56,493 bases of DNA from Lachnospiraceae bacterium (GCA_024404675.1 JAKSPO010000012.1:1-56493), one strand, 5' to 3'; counted from the stretch's first letter, positions 8,560 to 17,613 are shown. The notes: generated by a model from the sequence alone, not told the origin. Program-made: numbers and translations.

Positions 8560-8608
8560 TAGGATAGAAGTATGTTAATAAATGTCTCTTGTCAGGAGGA
8601 GCAGAAGG

Positions 8609-11005
8609 ATGAGTGTGTTTGAAGGAATTGCCGATTTTTCCATGATGGATACGATGAATACGGATGCGCATTGCGTGAATGCGCTTCAGAAGGATGTGGA
8701 TTATCTGAAGGCATTTGACACAGACAGATTGCTTGCGGGCTTTCGCGAGACTGCAGGGCTTGATACGAAGGGCGCGAAGCGCTATGCGGGGTGGGAGTCG
8801 ACCTTGATCGGCGGCCACACGCTCGGGCATTATTTGACCGCAGCAGCGCAGGCGTGCGTGAACCCGGGCGTTTCGGAGGCGGATCGGACGCAGCTTCTTA
8901 GTATGGTGAAGACACTCATCGATGGGCTCTTAGCGTGTCAGCTTCATTCGCGTGGCAGGGAGAATTACCTCTTCGGCGCGGTTGTTCTTGACCCGGCCAA
9001 TGTGGAGCTTCAGTTTGACAACATCGAGAAGGATAAGACCAACATCATTACCGAGGCCTGGGTGCCGTGGTATACGCTTCACAAGCTTCTTGCGGGTGTG
9101 TTAGATGTGTTCCGGCTTACCGGTTACGAGAATGCGCTTTCGGTTGCAAGGCGAATCGGCGACTGGACCTACGAGAGGGCGATGGGCTGGGATGCGGCTA
9201 CGGCTGCACAGGTTATTCGCGTGGAGTACGGCGGGATGAATGAGGTTTTGTATGAGGTTTATGCGCTGACCGGGGAGGACAGATACGCCATCGCTGCACA
9301 TTTCTTCGATTCGGAAGCGCTCTTCGAGCGGATTCTTGCAGGCGGGGAGGATGCGCTTAACAATCATCATGCCAACACGACGATTCCGAAATTTATCGGT
9401 GCGCTCAGGCGCTACACGGCTTGCCATGGCCGATGCATCGGCGGGGAGATTGTGGACGCTTCGCGGTATTTTCTGTATGCGAAGAGCTTCTTTGAAATGG
9501 TTGTGGCGCGGCATACCTACGTGACCGGCGGCAACAGTGAATGGGAGCATTTCGGGCGAGACTTCGTGCTCGATCGGGAGCGGACGAACTGTAACTGCGA
9601 GACATGCAATGTTTATAATATGCTTAAGCTTGCCCGCACGCTTTTCTGCCTTACGGGCGATGCGATGTATGCGGAGTATTATGAGAATGCGTTCTACAAT
9701 ACAATCCTTTCTTCGCAGAATCCGGAGACGGGAATGACGACGTATTTTCAGCCGATGGCGACCGGGTATTTCAAGGTGTTCGGGCAGCGGTTTGACAAGT
9801 TCTGGTGCTGCACCGGAACGGGCATGGAGAATTTTACGAAGCTGAATGACAGCATCTATTTCCGAAACGATTCGTATGTATTCGTCAACCTGTACTTAGA
9901 TTCGCAGCTTACCTTGCGGGAGCAGGGCGGCAGGTTAACTATGCAGGCGTGCCTGCAGAAGTCGGATACGGTGCGGATTACGGTGGAGATGGAGGACGGT
10001 GCGGCATTGTCTAAGGGACTTGCTCTTCGAATTCCTGCATGGTGCGCGGAGGAGCCGGTGCTTACGGTGGACGGCGTGAAGACTTCCTATCAGGTGGACG
10101 GCGGCTATGCGCTTCTTCCTGCCGGGCTTGAAAGCGGCAGTGAGATCAGCTTTTCGCTTCCGATGAAGGTGCGTGTGTGCCCGCTTCCCGACAATGAGAG
10201 AAGTGTTGCATTTTGCTTTGGCCCGACGGTGCTTAGCGCGGATCTCGGGTGTGCGGATATGGCTACGACTACGACCGGAATGATGGTTACCATTCCTGCG
10301 GGGAAGGTCGGCGGGTACGATGATATCGTGCTTCCGAAGGACATCACACCGGAGATTTTTATGGCTGAGCCTGAACGCTTTTTGGTTCGTGTGCCGGAGT
10401 GCGAGGGTTTGGTCTTTCGACTTACGGTGAACGGACTCACATTTGCCCCGCATTTCAAAAGATATAAGGAGCGCTATGGAATCTATTTCAATGTGCGCAC
10501 CGAGGCTGAGCTTGCCGAGGTGAAGCGCGCGAGGGAGCTGGCGCTTACGGAGAAGCCCGAGGGTGTCGTCATCGATACGGTGCAGCCGGGGTATGGGCAG
10601 TATGAGAATGATGAGTTACATAGGATGTACGACTGGGGCGGTTCGGTCGGTTCGACGGAGCAGGGCACGAGCAGATATGCGAAGCCGGGCGGCTCGTTCA
10701 CGTATCATATGTGTGTGTCCGAGGCGGACAACAACTACCTGTCGCTGACTTTTTTGAAGGCGGACAGCGGGATGAGTATGAAGATTGCTTCGGGCGACGA
10801 GGTGTTCTTCGAGGAGGTGCTTTGCTACGAAGGGGCGGAGGATACGTTCGAGCTTCGTGTGAAGGTGCCGGAGTCGATCGTTAAGCTTGCTAAGACCGTG
10901 CAGGCGAACGGCGAGACGCACCGCGTGATCCCGCTTACCTTCAAGGGTAGCGAGGGGGCGCAGTCGGCGAGACTGTTCGGGTTTGTGTATATGATGAACT
11001 ATTGA
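8609..11005 (+). CDS. Glycoside hydrolase family 127 (beta-L-arabinofuranosidase type)
   Basis: 798 residues from ATG 8609, with AGGAGG nine nt upstream; an upstream GTG-type extension lacks such a site. GH127 enzymes remove beta-L-arabinofuranosyl units from plant glycans and use a Zn-bound cysteine nucleophile. The expected Glu-Cys-Cys-Cys site is intact: E331-T-C333 and C400-C401 (FWCCTGTGMEN), matching the spacing in HypBA1 (E338, C340, C417, C418). An alpha/alpha-barrel core is followed by beta-rich C-terminal domains. There is no signal peptide, so it acts on imported oligosaccharides in the cytosol. It is divergent from its probable AraC regulator. Confidence 0.93.
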   Translation: MSVFEGIADFSMMDTMNTDAHCVNALQKDVDYLKAFDTDRLLAGFRETAGLDTKGAKRYAGWESTLIGGHTLGHYLTAAAQACVNPGVSEADRTQLLSMVKTLIDGLLACQLHSRGRENYLFGAVVLDPANVELQFDNIEKDKTNIITEAWVPWYTLHKLLAGVLDVFRLTGYENALSVARRIGDWTYERAMGWDAATAAQVIRVEYGGMNEVLYEVYALTGEDRYAIAAHFFDSEALFERILAGGEDALNNHHANTTIPKFIGALRRYTACHGRCIGGEIVDASRYFLYAKSFFEMVVARHTYVTGGNSEWEHFGRDFVLDRERTNCNCETCNVYNMLKLARTLFCLTGDAMYAEYYENAFYNTILSSQNPETGMTTYFQPMATGYFKVFGQRFDKFWCCTGTGMENFTKLNDSIYFRNDSYVFVNLYLDSQLTLREQGGRLTMQACLQKSDTVRITVEMEDGAALSKGLALRIPAWCAEEPVLTVDGVKTSYQVDGGYALLPAGLESGSEISFSLPMKVRVCPLPDNERSVAFCFGPTVLSADLGCADMATTTTGMMVTIPAGKVGGYDDIVLPKDITPEIFMAEPERFLVRVPECEGLVFRLTVNGLTFAPHFKRYKERYGIYFNVRTEAELAEVKRARELALTEKPEGVVIDTVQPGYGQYENDELHRMYDWGGSVGSTEQGTSRYAKPGGSFTYHMCVSEADNNYLSLTFLKADSGMSMKIASGDEVFFEEVLCYEGAEDTFELRVKVPESIVKLAKTVQANGETHRVIPLTFKGSEGAQSARLFGFVYMMNY

Positions 11006-11009
11006 TTTT

Positions 11010-11096
11010 GGTCTCTTGGGGACGGGGTTAGGGGTTCATTTTTGGCAGCAGTAGAGCCCGGATGGTCCCTTGGGGACGGGGTTGTGGGTTCATTTT
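11010..11096 (+). repeat. REP-like doublet (BIME-like)
   Basis: Two direct copies, 11010-11043 and 11064-11096, each with a GTCYC-TTG-GGGAC mini-hairpin and a GGGGTTNGGGG tail. A spacer (GGCAGCAGTAGAGCCCGGAT) separates them. It starts 5 nt after the GH127 stop and ends 13 nt before the esterase start. Confidence 0.9.
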
Positions 11097-11109
11097 CAGG
11101 AGAGAATAG

Positions 11110-11985
11110 ATGCTACAAGCGATTTACAAGGATATTTTGAAGAAAAGGCAGTACTGGAAGGAATGGGAGGAGCAAAGGGACGCGAAGTTCGTGTTCCCTG
11201 ATTCCGTTCTGTACCTGCCAGATGTCAGAATCGGCGACGGCGAGTTTGATTGGGTGGATGTCTATCGCCCGAAGGAGTCAGGCGGGGCTTTGCCGGTTGC
11301 GGTCAATATTCACGGCGGCGGTTTGGTGATGGGAACGAAGCATCAGAACCTCGGGCTTTGCATGTTCCTTGCCGAGCGAGGGTTTCTGGTTCTGGCCGTT
11401 GAGTATCCGCTTGTTCCGGAGGTGACAGTGTATGAGCAGCTGCGTGTCATGGCCCGCGTGCTAGACCTACTTGGCACGGTGATTGCGGAGCATGGCGGCG
11501 ATCCGGGCAGGATTTCGCTGACCGGTGACAGTGCAGGGGCATTTCTCGCATTATACACGGCGGCAATACAAAAAAGCCGAGCCATATCGCAGGCGGCCGG
11601 TGTGGAACCGTGCACGCTTCCGATTCAAAGGCTCGGCCTTAGCAGTGGCCTTTTTTACAGCACGCGTGTGGAGTCGAACGGAATATTCCTTCTTCGAAAC
11701 AGCTTTTTCGGGAAGGGGTGGCGGAAACAGGATTTTGCGCAATATCTGAATCCGGAACATGAGGAGCTTCTTGAGGCTTTGCCGCCCTGCTTTTTGTCTA
11801 CCTCCGAGGGGGATTTTCTGAAATCGCATACGTTAAGATTTGCGAAAGCGCTTGCGAGGCATGGGAAGGAGCATGTGCTTTGGAAGGTGCCGGACAAGGT
11901 CGAGCACGCCTTCAATGCACTCTATCCCGAGTGGGAGGCAAGCCGGGCGACCAACGAGGCGATGATTTCGTTTCTTCGGGAGTAG
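11110..11985 (+). CDS. Alpha/beta hydrolase, HSL-type esterase
   Basis: 291 residues of the hormone-sensitive-lipase-like esterase family. The oxyanion motif H68-GGG, the nucleophile elbow GDSAG (S141) and a C-terminal H266 (VEHAF) are present, with the acidic residue somewhere before it. No signal peptide is seen, so a cytosolic carboxyl- or acetyl-esterase. Its place after the arabinofuranosidase suggests deacylation of decorated plant sugars (inference). The ribosome site AGGAGAG is the only sequence between the repeat doublet and the start. Confidence 0.88.
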   Translation: MLQAIYKDILKKRQYWKEWEEQRDAKFVFPDSVLYLPDVRIGDGEFDWVDVYRPKESGGALPVAVNIHGGGLVMGTKHQNLGLCMFLAERGFLVLAVEYPLVPEVTVYEQLRVMARVLDLLGTVIAEHGGDPGRISLTGDSAGAFLALYTAAIQKSRAISQAAGVEPCTLPIQRLGLSSGLFYSTRVESNGIFLLRNSFFGKGWRKQDFAQYLNPEHEELLEALPPCFLSTSEGDFLKSHTLRFAKALARHGKEHVLWKVPDKVEHAFNALYPEWEASRATNEAMISFLRE

Positions 11986-11994
11986 TGGCTGATT

Positions 11995-12083
11995 TTGGTC
12001 CCTTGGGGACGGGGTTGTGGGCTCATTTTTGGCAGCAGTAGAGCCCGAATGGTCCCTTGGGGACGGGGTTGAGGGCTCATTTT
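11995..12083 (+). repeat. REP-like doublet, left flank of the RAYT gene
   Basis: Copies at 11997-12030 and 12050-12083 carry the same spacer as the doublet at 11010. It lies 10 nt after the esterase stop and 24 nt from the end of the transposase gene. Confidence 0.9.
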
Positions 12084-12107
12084 CCGTGATGTGTTGACCG
12101 CGAGAAG

Positions 12108-12905
12108 TCATTCACGCGAGGTCCCCTGCGGCATTTTGCTTGCGATTCGTTTGATTGTTGACACCGAGACCGACATGAAGCGGGCGATTTGCCGCTGCGT
12201 CAGATGGGCGGCGAGGAGTACCTGAATACAACGGTTTCGTTCGGCTTTCGTCAGCTTTTCCGCGTCGGAGGTCGAGGCGAGCTGCGTGAGTGAGCGAAAC
12301 AGCTGCAGCGCTTGTTCGTCTGAAAGATAGTGCCGCACGGGCTGGTGAAGTTCGGGAATTGGTGGCTTGGTTCCGGAATCGGAATTGAAAGAAAAATATT
12401 GAAGTAAGAGGTCCTTTGATCCGGCTACGTGGTAGGAATACTGTGGGTTGATCAGAGGATTTTTTTCGCCGTAAAATGCGTTGAAGCTGCTCCAGCGATA
12501 TTCGGAAGCGAAGCGGCAGGCATTTGCGTTGACCGGATTGTTGTGGATGTAGGCGAGAGTCGCAAGATATTGTGCCACGGTTTCCACGGCGACACTATGA
12601 AAACGCTCCTGGAAGAGATGGCCGTAGCGGACGTATTTTCCGTTGTACCAGCGCACAAAACGGGTTCCGGTGCTTTGAAAATAAGAGGAAAGATGCTCGG
12701 CGGAAGCGCGAAGCAACAGGTGGATGTGGTTGTCCATCAGGCAATAAGCCAAAATATCAATTTCGTATTTCGATTTGGAGTCCGAGAGAATGTAGAGATA
12801 TTTCTGATAATCGGAGGGCTCTTCAAAGATGATGCGGCCGTTGATCGAACGAAGAATGATATGGTATATGCCGGTGGAACTGATAGTTCTAGGTTTTCTT
12901 GGCAT
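12108..12905 (-). CDS. REP-associated tyrosine transposase (RAYT, Y1_Tnp superfamily)
   Basis: 265 residues from ATG 12905, with AAGGAG 7 nt upstream; longer in-frame reading runs into the flanking repeat and is not used. The N-terminal 150 residues are a Y1 (HUH) transposase: GIYHIILRSINGR, the HUH pair in LMDNHIHLLLR, and a conserved LAYIHNNPVNAN after FQERFHSVAVE. The C-terminus (LTQRQIARFMSVSVSTIKR) is a helix-turn-helix seen in RAYTs of this group. RAYTs cut single-stranded DNA at cognate REP hairpins and are thought to spread them. Some 16 related repeat units lie within 15 kb, so this is the likely driver of that family. The catalytic Tyr cannot be assigned with certainty by eye. Confidence 0.88.
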   Translation of the reverse strand: MPRKPRTISSTGIYHIILRSINGRIIFEEPSDYQKYLYILSDSKSKYEIDILAYCLMDNHIHLLLRASAEHLSSYFQSTGTRFVRWYNGKYVRYGHLFQERFHSVAVETVAQYLATLAYIHNNPVNANACRFASEYRWSSFNAFYGEKNPLINPQYSYHVAGSKDLLLQYFSFNSDSGTKPPIPELHQPVRHYLSDEQALQLFRSLTQLASTSDAEKLTKAERNRCIQVLLAAHLTQRQIARFMSVSVSTIKRIASKMPQGTSRE

Positions 12906-12999
12906 AATACTCCTTAGATAATAGATTTCGAGACGATCTTTCGTAGAAAGATTGTATTCGAATTGTAATACGAACAGTCGGAAAATGCAAGCGTCTTTG

Positions 13000-13087
13000 G
13001 AAAATGAGCCCTTAACCCCGTCCCCAAGGGACCATCCGGGCTCTACTGCTGCCAAAAATGAGCCCCTAACCCCGTCCCCAAGAGACC
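13000..13087 (-). repeat. REP-like doublet, right flank of the RAYT gene
   Basis: Copies at 13000-13033 and 13054-13087 are inverted relative to the doublets at 11010 and 11995, with the same spacer in reverse complement. Confidence 0.9.
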
Positions 13088-13091
13088 AAAC

Positions 13092-13120
13092 TTGAAATCG
13101 GCCCCTGACTTTGGTATTAT
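13092..13120 (+). promoter_or_regulatory. Sigma-A promoter of the DMT transporter
   Basis: TTGAAA (13092-13097), 17-bp spacer, TATTAT (13115-13120). It begins 4 bp after the repeat doublet ends. Confidence 0.7.
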
Positions 13121-13186
13121 AGAGAGCAAAGAGTTTTTCATAGAAAGTGTGGCAAAGATTTGTCTTCAGATAAGAAACAGGAATTC

Positions 13187-14104
13187 ATGACGAAAACAGC
13201 AGTGGTCTGGGTCGGAGCACTGATTTGCAGCGCTCTCTGGGGCAGTGCGTTTCCGTGCATCAAGCTCGGCTATCGCATGACAGACATCGGCACAGCCGAT
13301 ACCGCAGCACAGATTCTCTACGCAGGATTGCGATTCACCCTTGCAGGTATTCTTGCAATCCTCATCGGCTCCGTCTCCGCAAGAAAGCTGTTGTATCCGA
13401 AGCGGACAGCGTACACTAAGGTTATCGTTCTGTCGTTGTTCCAGACTATCCTACAGTATTTCTTCTTCTATATCGGCCTCGCCCGCACCGACGGCACCAA
13501 GGCCTCTATTATAGAAGGCATGAATGTCTTCGTAGCAATCGCGGTTTCAGGACTGATTTTTCGGATGGAAAAGCTAACCGCCCGTAAGATTTTCGGCTCC
13601 ATCATCGGCTTTGTCGGCGTGATTCTGATTAATGTTTCCGGCAAGAGTCTTTCCGGCAGCATGACATTTACCGGCGAAGGATTTATCTTTCTGTCGACGG
13701 TTTCGTACGCATTTTCCTCAGTGATGCTAAAGGTGTATTCCAAAGAGGAGAACACGGTCATGCTGAGCGGCTGGCAATTTGTCTTCGGCGGCATCGTGAT
13801 GACCATCGGCGGACTGCTGATGGGCGGACGGATTCATACCTTCCGCGCGGACGGCATCCTGATGCTTTTATATCTTGCGTTCGTAAGCGCTGTAGCTTAC
13901 TCACTTTGGAGCGTGCTCCTCACCAACAATCCGATCTCGCGGGTTGCCGTCTTCGGTTTCATGAATCCGATGATCGGGTTCATTCTGTCGGCGGTGATGT
14001 TGAAGGAGTACGACGCCCTGCGCGCTACGGCATTTGTCTCGCTCGCCCTTGTGTGCCTTGGCATCTACATCGTTAACAAGGGGAAGCCGACTGAGCAGGC
14101 ATAG
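13187..14104 (+). CDS. EamA/DMT-family transporter
   Basis: A drug/metabolite-transporter superfamily permease of about 305 residues with two EamA repeats and about ten membrane helices (ALICSALWGSAFPCIKLGY opens the first). ATG 13187 places the first helix right at the N-terminus and has AGGA close upstream; an in-frame TTG at 13160 is the alternative start. The substrate cannot be told from sequence; relatives export amino acids or other metabolites. It has its own promoter and is followed 32 nt later by a GNAT gene. Confidence 0.88.
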   Translation: MTKTAVVWVGALICSALWGSAFPCIKLGYRMTDIGTADTAAQILYAGLRFTLAGILAILIGSVSARKLLYPKRTAYTKVIVLSLFQTILQYFFFYIGLARTDGTKASIIEGMNVFVAIAVSGLIFRMEKLTARKIFGSIIGFVGVILINVSGKSLSGSMTFTGEGFIFLSTVSYAFSSVMLKVYSKEENTVMLSGWQFVFGGIVMTIGGLLMGGRIHTFRADGILMLLYLAFVSAVAYSLWSVLLTNNPISRVAVFGFMNPMIGFILSAVMLKEYDALRATAFVSLALVCLGIYIVNKGKPTEQA

Positions 14105-14136
14105 ATCAAAACAATACCTTTCAGGGGGAGAATAAG

Positions 14137-14685
14137 ATGCATTTTGAAGAAAGAACCATCACGTTAAAGGACGGCAGAACCTGTCTGCTCGCACCGACCA
14201 CACCGGAGTATGCACAGGAAATGATTGATTTTCTGAAGCAGACTGCGGAGGAGACCCCGTTTCTGTTACGATATCCGGATGAGATTACCTATACGCTTGA
14301 TGAGGAGGCGGCAATTCTCGGTCGACTGTACGAGGAACCGCATTCGGTTATGATGCTTGCCATCGTAGACGGCAAAGTTGCCGGAAACTGCAGCATCGGC
14401 GGCGTCGGAAACAAGAGAAGAGTTTACCACAGATGCAGTCTTGCAATTGCGCTCAAGAAGGAATTCTGGGGCCTCGGAATCGGCACCGCGATGATTCAGT
14501 ATCTGACGGAGCTTGCAAAGCGCATCGGTTACGAGCGCATGGAGCTTGACTTTGTCGACGGAAACGATCAGGCTAAGGCCCTTTACGAAAAATGCGGTTT
14601 CGTCCTTGGCGGTCGCCGCATCAAAGCCATGAAATACGATGACGGGACCTATCGGGACGAGTTTTTCATGAGTAAGGAATTGTAA
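14137..14685 (+). CDS. GNAT-family N-acetyltransferase
   Basis: 182 residues with a clear GNAT core: the acetyl-CoA loop in EFWGLGIGTAMIQYL and the C-terminal ELDFVDGNDQAKALYEKCGF. The acceptor is unknown. The ribosome site is AGGGGGAG. It is probably co-transcribed with the DMT transporter upstream. Its end runs directly into the broken MATE gene. Confidence 0.88.
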   Translation: MHFEERTITLKDGRTCLLAPTTPEYAQEMIDFLKQTAEETPFLLRYPDEITYTLDEEAAILGRLYEEPHSVMMLAIVDGKVAGNCSIGGVGNKRRVYHRCSLAIALKKEFWGLGIGTAMIQYLTELAKRIGYERMELDFVDGNDQAKALYEKCGFVLGGRRIKAMKYDDGTYRDEFFMSKEL

Positions 14686-14687
14686 AA

Positions 14688-15743
14688 GCCGATTCGCCGT
14701 TAAAGCTTGTAATCCGCTTTGCATTTCCCTTGTTTTTAGGCATGCTTTTGCAGCAGTTTTATAACATCGTCGATACGATCATCGTGGGCCGAGAGCTTGG
14801 TGTCGAGGCGCTTGCGGGCGTTGGCTCCACCGGATCTCTGAATTTCATGGTAATCGGTTTTTGCACAGGACTCAGTAGCGGCTTTTCGATTCCGATTGCG
14901 CAGCAATTCGGTGCGAAGAATGAGCGTGAGCTTCGTAGATATGCAGCTAACAGCTTGTGGCTCTGGCTGATTTACTCAGCCATAATCACCGTGACGGTGT
15001 GCTCCTTCTGCGACGCGCTTCTTCGGCTGCGTCCCGGCGATGGAATCCCCTCGCTTCTTCATATGGCCGAGCTTAGCAGACTGGCTGTGCCGATGGGGCT
15101 TCAGACGGTGATTACCGCGGTCGGACTTCTGATTGTGCAGGGTGCGACAAATGGCCTCGGGACCAAGGTGGTCGCGGGCGTTTCGGCGGGACTTCGCATC
15201 AATAATTTTCTGCAGGCGCCGTTAGATGCGGTTGCCCAGACGATGACGCCTTATGCGGGGCAGAACCTGGGTGCAGGGAAGTCCCGGTGAATCCGACAGG
15301 GTGTCGGCGCGGCGCTTTTGTGTGGCTTTGTGCTGTCGGCGGTTTTGCTTGGCGTAGCGGTGCTTTTTGGCCGGGAGGCAGCGGCACTTTTCCTTACGGA
15401 GAATGACCCGATGGTTATCACCTACGCCTATGAAATTGCGACGGCGATGGCCTGGGGCTATGGCCTTCTTGTCATTTTGAACGTGCTTCGCTTCACGCTT
15501 CAGGGGATGGGATTTACCTTTCTTACCATCCTTTCCGGTGTGATGGAGATGGTGGGGCGCGGAGCTGCCGGATTGGTTCTGGAACCGATTTTCGGCTTTA
15601 ACGGCATTCGTTTTGCGCATCCGCTTGCCTGGCTGTTCGGAGATATTCTTTTGATTCCCGCATTTTTCTATTGCATAAGAAGGGTGCGAAGCCGTGAGAG
15701 TGTCGGCGGGGAATTGATTCGCTCGGAGGGGGATGCGATATGA
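14688..15743 (+). pseudogene. MATE-family efflux transporter, decayed
   Basis: MATE sequence begins right after the GNAT stop (SPLKLVIRFAFPLFLG, then LLQQFYNIVDTIIVGRELG) with no start codon left in that frame. About 90-100 residues are missing between CDALLRL and RLAVPMGLQ. A TGA at 15288-15290 then interrupts the conserved QNLGAGKSR-IRQG stretch in frame, most simply a CGA-to-TGA nonsense change. The C-terminal part continues in the same frame to 15743. The total is about 350 codons against a usual 450. With three independent lesions it is a pseudogene. Confidence 0.88.
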
Positions 15744-16111
15744 AGCTGAAAAATGTGCTTATCGTCGTTAACGATATCGAACGCTCGAAAAGGTTCTACC
15801 ATGACCTGTTCGGGCTAGACACGGTGCTTGATAATGATGGAAATATGATTCTGACGGAGGGGCTGGTTCTGCAGGAGCGAAAGTACTGGGAGCAGTTTCT
15901 CGGGCAGCAGATCGTTTCGAAAAATAATCACTGCGAGTTGTATTTTGAGGAACCGGATGTGGAGGCTTTCGTGGAGAAGCTTGAACGGTTGTATCCGGAA
16001 ACTGAGTTTGTGAATCCGCTGATGACACACAGCTGGGGGCAGTGTGTGGTGCGGTTTTATGATCCCGATGGGAATCTGATTGAGGTGGGAAGCCCGTTTT
16101 TGAACCCTTGA
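15740..16111 (+). CDS. VOC-family (glyoxalase/dioxygenase-like) protein
   Basis: 123 residues with the two beta-alpha-beta-beta-beta halves of the vicinal-oxygen-chelate fold (VNDIERSKRFYHDLFGL at the start, FYDPDGNLIEVG at the end). The substrate is unknown. The start overlaps the MATE remnant by ATGA. The last codons and the stop lie within a copy of the REP-like repeat, so the present C-terminus (FLNP) may be repeat-derived. Confidence 0.88.
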   Translation: MKLKNVLIVVNDIERSKRFYHDLFGLDTVLDNDGNMILTEGLVLQERKYWEQFLGQQIVSKNNHCELYFEEPDVEAFVEKLERLYPETEFVNPLMTHSWGQCVVRFYDPDGNLIEVGSPFLNP

Positions 16112-16224
16112 CCCCGTCCCCGATGGCTCACTTTTTTGAGCCCCTAACCCCGTCCCCGAGAGACCATTTTGGCCGTGGCAGCTGTCCAAAATGAGCCCCT
16201 AACCCCGTCCCCAAGAGACCAAAA
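16096..16224 (-). repeat. REP-like triplet
   Basis: Three minus-oriented copies: a diverged one at about 16097-16131, then 16133-16166 and 16187-16221. The triplet fills the whole gap between the VOC stop and the next ribosome site. The first copy belongs to a variant whose outer part reads GTGAGC..CGGGGAC on the minus strand. Confidence 0.88.
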
Positions 16225-16236
16225 GGAGGTTCCACC

Positions 16237-17613
16237 TTGAACGATACGAAGAAAGACAGATTTTACCGGAGAGCACTTGGTCTGACAGCGATTGGCGCTG
16301 CTTTGTTTGTGCTGCCGTTATTCTTCCTTCATCACCAGATTTTGTCCGGAGTTTTCGGTATCTGCGGACTTATTCTGATGATTTCCGGAGCAAGACTTGC
16401 GGCAAGCTGGAAGCAGGTGCTTGGCATCACAGGCATTTATTATCTTGCCTACATACTGCGATTCCTTACCGTATTTGGCTTTGGTTCTTTGATGCTTTCG
16501 TCGATTCCCTTGCTCCTTCTTTGGACGGTGATTTCGGGAAGTGGTTTCTTCATTGAGTTTGCCCTCGGCAGGGGGAAGCCGCACCTGTTTTTCGTGCTTC
16601 TGTTTCCCTTGACCTATACTGCTGCCAATCTGGTGTTCCTAACGACAAATATCGGCAACATCCAGAATATATGCAACTATGTGATCTGCATCCCCGGCAT
16701 CAGACAGAACCTGCGTTGGTTTTCGGAAACGGGGCTTACATTTGTTATTATGGTGATTGTGTCGTTCCTCGCATTTGTTCCGATTATGCGTGGGCGGATG
16801 CGTGTCGTGGCAGCAGGCATTGGAGTTTCGCTTTTCGTTTCACTTTTTGTTGCCGGCGGGCTGACTGCAAGTAGAGACGCGGAAGCGCCTGTGCTTAAGC
16901 TGAGGGTTGCGCTCGGGACACTGAACAAGGTGCCTTTTTATGGGGGAGAGGAGTCACAGCTTAGCGAAGATGAGCAGATGACATTGTTCTTCGAGCAGAT
17001 GCGGAAGGCATCCGAGGAGGGCGCGGACCTGGTCGTATTTCACGAGGAATATTATCTGATTGATGCCGAGCGTGAGGAGTTTATCCTTGAATATATCCGT
17101 GCCACTGTTACGCATTTTCAGATTCCTGTTCTGCTTCCGGTGGAGATTCGCTACAACGTGCCGAACCGAAAGGACGTGAACAAAGCGTACTTCTTCGACG
17201 CGAGCGGAAAGCTTTTGAATACTTATGTGAAGAACAATCTTGTTCCGATGGTCGAGGCCGGGGATTATGTTGACGGCCCTGAGCAGCCGGGAATCGTCAC
17301 CTGTGATTTTCACGGGCAGAGCGTCAAGATTGCGATTATCATTTGCTTTGATGTGAATGATTCCTATTACCTTCGAAAGATTCCGAAGGACACGCAGCTT
17401 CTGCTCGTGCCTTCCTGGGATTGGAATACGGTAAATGAGGAGCAACGACGGATGTCTGTTCGCGCGATAGAGGTAGATGCGACGATGTTAAAGCATACCT
17501 ATGAGGGCTTCTCTTATGTCGTGACGCCGCAGGGGCGCGTTGTGAAGGAGCTTGATAATCGAGGAGTCTATGAAAAGGTGCGGATGGTTACGGTTCCTAT
17601 CTACGGAAAATGA
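16237..17613 (+). CDS. Membrane carbon-nitrogen hydrolase (nitrilase superfamily, Lnt-like layout)
   Basis: 458 residues from TTG 16237, selected because AAAAGGAGG lies 8 nt upstream. The first 215 residues contain about seven membrane helices. The rest is a nitrilase-fold domain with a Glu-Lys-Cys triad at E270 (VVFHEEYYL), K332 (YVKNNLVPMVE) and C370 (IIICFDVND). The layout resembles apolipoprotein N-acyltransferase, but it is shorter and too far diverged for that call. An acyl- or amidotransferase at the outer membrane face is the most I would claim. The stop codon falls in the first bases of a repeat copy. Confidence 0.8.
   Translation: MNDTKKDRFYRRALGLTAIGAALFVLPLFFLHHQILSGVFGICGLILMISGARLAASWKQVLGITGIYYLAYILRFLTVFGFGSLMLSSIPLLLLWTVISGSGFFIEFALGRGKPHLFFVLLFPLTYTAANLVFLTTNIGNIQNICNYVICIPGIRQNLRWFSETGLTFVIMVIVSFLAFVPIMRGRMRVVAAGIGVSLFVSLFVAGGLTASRDAEAPVLKLRVALGTLNKVPFYGGEESQLSEDEQMTLFFEQMRKASEEGADLVVFHEEYYLIDAEREEFILEYIRATVTHFQIPVLLPVEIRYNVPNRKDVNKAYFFDASGKLLNTYVKNNLVPMVEAGDYVDGPEQPGIVTCDFHGQSVKIAIIICFDVNDSYYLRKIPKDTQLLLVPSWDWNTVNEEQRRMSVRAIEVDATMLKHTYEGFSYVVTPQGRVVKELDNRGVYEKVRMVTVPIYGK

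Larger units (their letters stand above)
11995..13087. mobile_element. RAYT transposase bracketed by inverted REP doublets
   Basis: The transposase gene (12108-12905, minus) lies between a plus-oriented doublet (11995-12083) and a minus-oriented doublet (13000-13087) with nearly the same sequence, including the spacer. The whole is a 1.1-kb unit with inverted ends of almost 90 bp. No target duplication was recognised. Confidence 0.7.

Noticed and set aside
8582-8608. Earlier start for the GH127 gene
   Set aside because: It would place AGGAGG inside the gene; ATG 8609 is correctly spaced from it.
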